This document shows, in pieces, positions 60,126 through 64,000 of a stretch of DNA of 64,000 nt. Positions within the stretch are counted from its first letter, which is position 1; every line of letters begins with the position of its first letter. This DNA is from an uncultured Lachnospiraceae bacterium (lineage in GTDB: Bacteria > Bacillota > Clostridia > Lachnospirales > Lachnospiraceae). Location of the stretch: positions 1-64,000 of the forward strand of contig CACYKH010000014.1 of the NCBI GenBank assembly GCA_902774915.1, written 5' to 3'. Position numbers and translations under genes: made by a program. Under the pieces are notes generated by a model that worked only from the letters and a program-made list of their open reading frames with translations, made no database searches and was not told where the DNA came from.

Positions 60126-61273
60126 ATGAGATATCCTAAACCATTACAACCAGGAGGCACTATCGGTTTTATTGCGCCTTCCTTTTTCGTGAGATGGGTT
60201 ATAAGACTTATCTGGGTCCTAACTGCTATGAGGGAAGTGGCATAGGGATCAGCAATACTCCGGAGAAGTGCGGTGAGGAATTGACGGATGTCATGACCAC
60301 AGGCGTTTCCGGATATGATGCTGAGTCAGGTGAGAAGGCAGATGCAATCATCACCTGCGGTGGCGGCGAGCTGATGTGTGAGGTTGTTCCATTTATTGAT
60401 TTTGAGAAGATTCGAAGCAGTGAACCTAAGTGGTACATGGGTTATTCTGATAATACAAATTATACATTTCTTTCTACTATTCTGGCAGATACAGCGGCTA
60501 TCTATGGGCCTTGTGCTCCGGCTTTTGGAAGAGAGCCTTGGCATGAATCGATTGCAGATGCAATGAAGTTAATAACTGGCGAGAAGACAGAATTCACTAG
60601 TTATGACCTATGGGAGAAGGATGATTATTCTTTCGAGGACGAATCTGGTGAAGCCGGTTCCGAAGATAGTCCTGTAGAAATAAGTGCAGAAGAGGAAGCA
60701 AGAAGGGCGCTTCTTCCGTATAATGTGACCGAACCCGCAAAGTATTTCTATTATCTGCCTCAAGAAGAGGGTAAAGCATATAGCGGGAAACTTTTATCAG
60801 GTGATGAATTAACTAGTGGTATTTCAGAATCTGAAGATATAAGAAATGGAATAAATATCAGGGGACGACTCCTCGGAGGATGTGTCGACATCCTGACTCT
60901 CCACGTTGGTACAAAGACCGACAAGGTTGCGGAGTTCCTTGAAAAATATAAGGACGACGGCTTCATATGGTTCCTTGAGTGCTGCGATCTTGATCCTCTA
61001 TCCATGAGAAGAGCTTTTTGGCAAATGCGTGAGGCTGGCTGGTTTAAATACGTGAAGGGATTTATGATCGGCAGACCACTTCATTTTGGAGAAGAGGCTC
61101 TGGGTGTTGATCAGTATAACGCGGTGACAGACATTCTTGGAGGTCTCGGTGCTCCAATCATCATGGACCTCGATATAGGTCATGTGCCACCAATGATGCC
61201 AATTGTTTCCGGTAGTTTGACAGAGGTTAAGGCTTCAGGAAACAAGATAAATATGAAATACATTTTTGCGTAA
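60126..61273 (+). pseudogene. S66 (LD-carboxypeptidase/MccF-like) peptidase with N-terminal deletion
   Basis: ATG 60126 follows GGGAGGG and encodes MRYPKPLQPGGTIGFIAPSF, the normal S66 start, then the frame is lost. From 60194 another frame continues MGYKTYLGPNCYEG to the end, with IITCGGGELM, nucleophile Ser in WYMGYSDNTNYTF, Glu/His-bearing segments GGCVDILTLHVGT and MIGRPLHFG. About 25 residues expected after APSF are missing, so a deletion of some 70 bases with a frame change is likely. MccF-like enzymes inactivate microcin C or trim muropeptides. Initiation at 60194 would give an N-truncated protein. Confidence 0.8.
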
Positions 61274-61319
61274 AGCATAGCAAAATCGAAATAAAGGTTA
61301 TTAGTAAAAGGGGAAGAAA

Positions 61320-62014
61320 ATGAGAATAGCAGTTTGTGACGATGAGGAAAAGTTCAGAAATCAGGCGCGTGATATGGTAGATAAGCTTGCGGGCAGTCTG
61401 GATGTGGTGGTTGATGCCTATTCAGATGGAAATCAGCTCAGAAACCATATGACGTGCTTTTTCTTGATATTGAAATGCCAGCTATGGACGGAATTACGCT
61501 GGCAAAGAAACTTCGTGAGCGTAGCGACAGCATATACATCGTATTCCTTACGGGCCATGTTGAGTATGCCCTTGAGGGTTACGAGGTAAATGCACTCCGT
61601 TATCTGACTAAGCCGGTTCAGGAGGAGAAGCTTCGCGAGGTTCTGAGATTCGTTATGGATCAGAGCACCAGCAAAAAACAGCTTATGATCAAGGAAGATG
61701 GAGAAGAACTACTCCTTAATATCGCGGACATCGTATACTTCGAGGCTCAGAACCAGTACGTAATGATATATACAACAGATGGAGAGCATCTCGTTAGATA
61801 TAATATTGGTGACTTCGAGGAACAGCTGAAGGCGGATGGTTTTTTCAGAGTCCACAGAGGATATCTGGTATCTCTGGCAAAGGTTAAGAAGCTTGTTAAG
61901 TCAGAGGTGATCATGGATGGCGAAGATGGAGAAGTAAGTGTTCCAGTAAGCCGAAGCAATGTGAAACCACTTAAAGAAGCGCTATATGCCTATGTAGAAA
62001 ATACGGCTATGTAG
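61320..62014 (+). pseudogene. LytTR response regulator with a short internal deletion
   Basis: The first frame from ATG 61320 gives the receiver start MRIAVCDDEEKFRNQ to QLRNH; the second frame continues YDVLFLDIEMPAMDG (phospho-Asp) and runs to 62014 with the LytTR DNA-binding domain (about 100 residues; VYFEAQNQYVMIYT, FFRVHRGYLVSLAKVK). Near 61450 a few residues are missing and the frame shifts, consistent with a deletion of about 14-17 bases. The kinase that follows appears intact. Start at 61454 would give a protein without the acidic pocket. Confidence 0.82.
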
Positions 62015-62056
62015 CAAAACTTTTATTACGACAGTATATAAAACACGGAGATTTAT

Positions 62057-63532
62057 ATGGATAAACAAGAAATATTTGGATATATTGTTACAGGCATTTC
62101 GGATATCAATTTCATGTTACTTATGATTATCATTATCTTGGTGGCGGCATGCTTCTTTGGAAGATACGTTAATATATCGCGCAAAATGATAATTGCAACC
62201 ATAGGAATACTCGTTCTTCAGATAGTTATTTTGTTAGCGGGTGATTTCTTACTACTAAAAATCAATCCCGAGCTATACCACACCATGGAGAACTTAGATG
62301 CGTCTGAAGGCGTTTCGCTAATGGATGAAGGATATGAAGGGTATTATGCATTCGTTAGCATTTTTCAAGCAGTTCTCAATATATCTGTTTTTGTATACGC
62401 ATTTATTTTTTATCTTGTCTGTTATAAAGAGAAAAAGTTCCTCCGTGCGATTGAATCTACTTTAGTTCTTTTCCTGTTAAATCAATATGAAGGCATGATT
62501 GTTCAGTTTTTTTTGCTTTATATAAAAGGAGGAGAGCCAGATTATTTACAAAACTTATATAGCACGGTAGGTGGGCCTGATGTGATGTGGTTCAATTCGT
62601 TATACGTTGCTATATCTCTAATAACAAATATTATTTTATTCTTAACTGTTTATTTTGGATATTATAAAAAGAAAAAAGTATATGTTGTCAGGGTTAGAGA
62701 CAGAGTGCTTTTTGTTGTATGGCTGGTGATTTTTTACATCATCCCATCTATACCATTAGCGGTGTATGAACTAGATTTACGCTACAAAGTTATAAGTGCA
62801 ATCTTTGCATTTTTACTACCTGTTTTAGGTATTTTAGCTCCGGTTCTCATCGTAATGAATGCAGCGGATAAGAGCCTGAAGGAAAAGAACGAATATCAGG
62901 AAACCTATCTGAATGCTGAGCTGGAATACATAGAGCGTTACAAGAATGCGCAGACCGAGACCAGAGCTTTCAGGCATGATATCATCAACAATCTTTCACT
63001 TACCAATATGATGTTGGATGAAGGAAAGGTTGAAGAGGCTAGTCAGCACCTGAAAGAATTATTAGGAAACGTGCGCGCCCTATCTCCTTCGATCATAACA
63101 GGCGATGAAATGCTTGACTGCATAGTGGCAATGAAGGCGGATAAGATGAAGGAACTTAATATCAGCTTTACATCCGATGGCGTTGTTGATGGCGGCCTTC
63201 GTATGAAACCTATGGATGTCTGCAGCATCTTTGCGAATGCTCTGGACAATGCTATCGAAGCCGCGAGAAAAGTTGAAAAAGATTCATGGGTTGATCTAAA
63301 GATAAAGAGAACTGAAAAGTTTTTTGTTATAAATATTTCCAATGCCGCTGAAGGTAAGGTTGATGTAGAGAAGCTGTTTATGAGTGACGGTTATACCTCA
63401 AAAAAGGACAAAGAACATCATGGCTTTGGCCTTAGAAATATCAGGAACGCGGTTGAGGATTACGACGGATTGGTTAAGGCACAGTCCGAGGAGAATACAT
63501 TTGGCTTATCAATTATGATACCTAGGAAGTGA
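62057..63532 (+). CDS. GHKL-type sensor histidine kinase
   Basis: The 491 residues have six to seven N-terminal membrane segments (about 10-270) and a C-terminal module of the AgrC/VirS type: coiled helix, His in TRAFRHDIINNLSLTNMML (about 309), N box FANALDNAIEAARK and G box HHGFGLRNIRNAV. Partners are LytTR regulators, and the broken one lies 42 bp upstream. Such kinases often sense peptides. GGAG precedes ATG by eight bases. Confidence 0.9.
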   Translation: MDKQEIFGYIVTGISDINFMLLMIIIILVAACFFGRYVNISRKMIIATIGILVLQIVILLAGDFLLLKINPELYHTMENLDASEGVSLMDEGYEGYYAFVSIFQAVLNISVFVYAFIFYLVCYKEKKFLRAIESTLVLFLLNQYEGMIVQFFLLYIKGGEPDYLQNLYSTVGGPDVMWFNSLYVAISLITNIILFLTVYFGYYKKKKVYVVRVRDRVLFVVWLVIFYIIPSIPLAVYELDLRYKVISAIFAFLLPVLGILAPVLIVMNAADKSLKEKNEYQETYLNAELEYIERYKNAQTETRAFRHDIINNLSLTNMMLDEGKVEEASQHLKELLGNVRALSPSIITGDEMLDCIVAMKADKMKELNISFTSDGVVDGGLRMKPMDVCSIFANALDNAIEAARKVEKDSWVDLKIKRTEKFFVINISNAAEGKVDVEKLFMSDGYTSKKDKEHHGFGLRNIRNAVEDYDGLVKAQSEENTFGLSIMIPRK

Positions 63533-63568
63533 TACAGATTTTGGAAGCTTTAGAAAGGAAGTTTGATC

Positions 63569-64000
63569 ATGCATTATAATTGTCTGATCGTTGATGACGA
63601 AATTGAACTTGCGAAAATGACAGCTGAATATTTTCAGATGTTTGATATAAGCACTGAGTACGTTGACAGTGCCGCTGCCTGTTATGATTTTCTGGAGAAG
63701 AATGATATTGACCTCCTCCTGCTGGATATAAATCTGGGCGATGGTTCAGGCTTCGAGGTATGTAAGAAGATCAGAGAAGAATACCAGCTTCCAATTCTTT
63801 TTATAAGTGCAAGGCAGAGCGATGATGATGTGCTGGTTGCGCTTAGTATTGGCGGCGATGATTACATTAAAAAGCCTTACAGCCTTTCTGTTCTCCTTGC
63901 GAAGGTTAAGGTTAATCTTAAAAGAGTTGAGCAGCTGAAAAATGCAAACGCAGGTCAAAGCACAGTCGACGAGGATGATGGTAAAGAAACTGAAGACTTT
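63569..64000 (+). CDS. Response regulator, 5' part (runs off the window)
   Basis: From ATG 63569, after AGAAAGGAAG, 144 codons are open to the window end. The receiver is complete: VDDE at 8-11, phospho-Asp in LLLLDINLGDGSGFEV near 52, SAR near 80 and KPY near 103. The following acidic linker (STVDEDDGKETEDF) would lead to a DNA-binding domain, probably winged helix, outside the window. It starts 37 bp after the GHKL kinase but is a different regulator type, so it likely belongs with a kinase further right. Confidence 0.88.
   Translation, partial: MHYNCLIVDDEIELAKMTAEYFQMFDISTEYVDSAAACYDFLEKNDIDLLLLDINLGDGSGFEVCKKIREEYQLPILFISARQSDDDVLVALSIGGDDYIKKPYSLSVLLAKVKVNLKRVEQLKNANAGQSTVDEDDGKETEDF

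Overview
The window looks like a chromosomal segment of an AT-rich, low-GC Gram-positive anaerobe of the Lachnospiraceae, perhaps Butyrivibrio or Pseudobutyrivibrio. The evidence is gene order shared with Firmicutes (tmk-holB-ricT-trmN6-rsmI, hpf-secA-prfB, murT-gatD), GGAGG ribosome binding sites, and Ala/Ser/Thr-Asp linkers in envelope proteins. The genus is an inference. The core genes are intact and ordinary; the unusual material sits in four accessory patches.

Region 1-5.7 kb is the decayed right part of an integrative mobile element. It holds gene fragments (VanY-type carboxypeptidase tail, truncated response regulator), a candidate structured RNA, a ribbon-helix-helix-like protein beside an array of TGTAAT half-sites, a candidate oriT with a MobC-like gene but no relaxase, and a Tn916-type xis-int pair. 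The element abuts the 5' end of a low-molecular-weight phosphatase gene, whose start is duplicated 160 bp upstream. An AEC transporter, tRNA-Ser/Asn/Cys and two tandem paralogous membrane proteins follow.

Region 9.6-43.7 kb is mostly housekeeping: aroA, ispE, a CapA-like protein, tmk, holB, ricT, trmN6, rsmI, ferredoxin, mecA; on the minus strand rpiB, tsaC, gatD and murT; an NlpC/P60 wall hydrolase; an intergenic region with three perfect DnaA boxes; hpf, secA, prfB, hom, lysC; a minus-strand run mutS2, response regulator, sensor kinase, Lrp regulator, aminotransferase; then a DHH phosphoesterase and yhaM. Between the last two sits a 1003-residue protein with an N-terminal TIR domain, one membrane segment and a C-terminal beta-propeller-like region.

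Region 44.8-48.7 kb contains tRNA-Gln(CUG) and an integrase-free 2.1 kb island bounded by 69-bp direct repeats of the tRNA 3' end plus its terminator. The island carries a Cys-rich small protein, an XRE regulator and an Rpn/PD-(D/E)XK-like protein, with matching operators in front of the first and third genes. Just beyond its right repeat is an array with exact 33-bp phasing in front of an AAA_14/DUF4143 ATPase.

Region 48.9-64 kb begins with a LnrLMN-LnrJK-like operon (ABC exporter, NarL-type two-component system) extended by a calcium-type P-ATPase. Four consecutive broken genes follow: an ABC ATPase that lost its P-loop, a frameshifted FtsX-type permease, an S66 peptidase with an N-terminal deletion and a LytTR regulator with a deletion. 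A GC-rich triple-hairpin element lies within this stretch. The window ends in an intact GHKL sensor kinase and the start of another response regulator.
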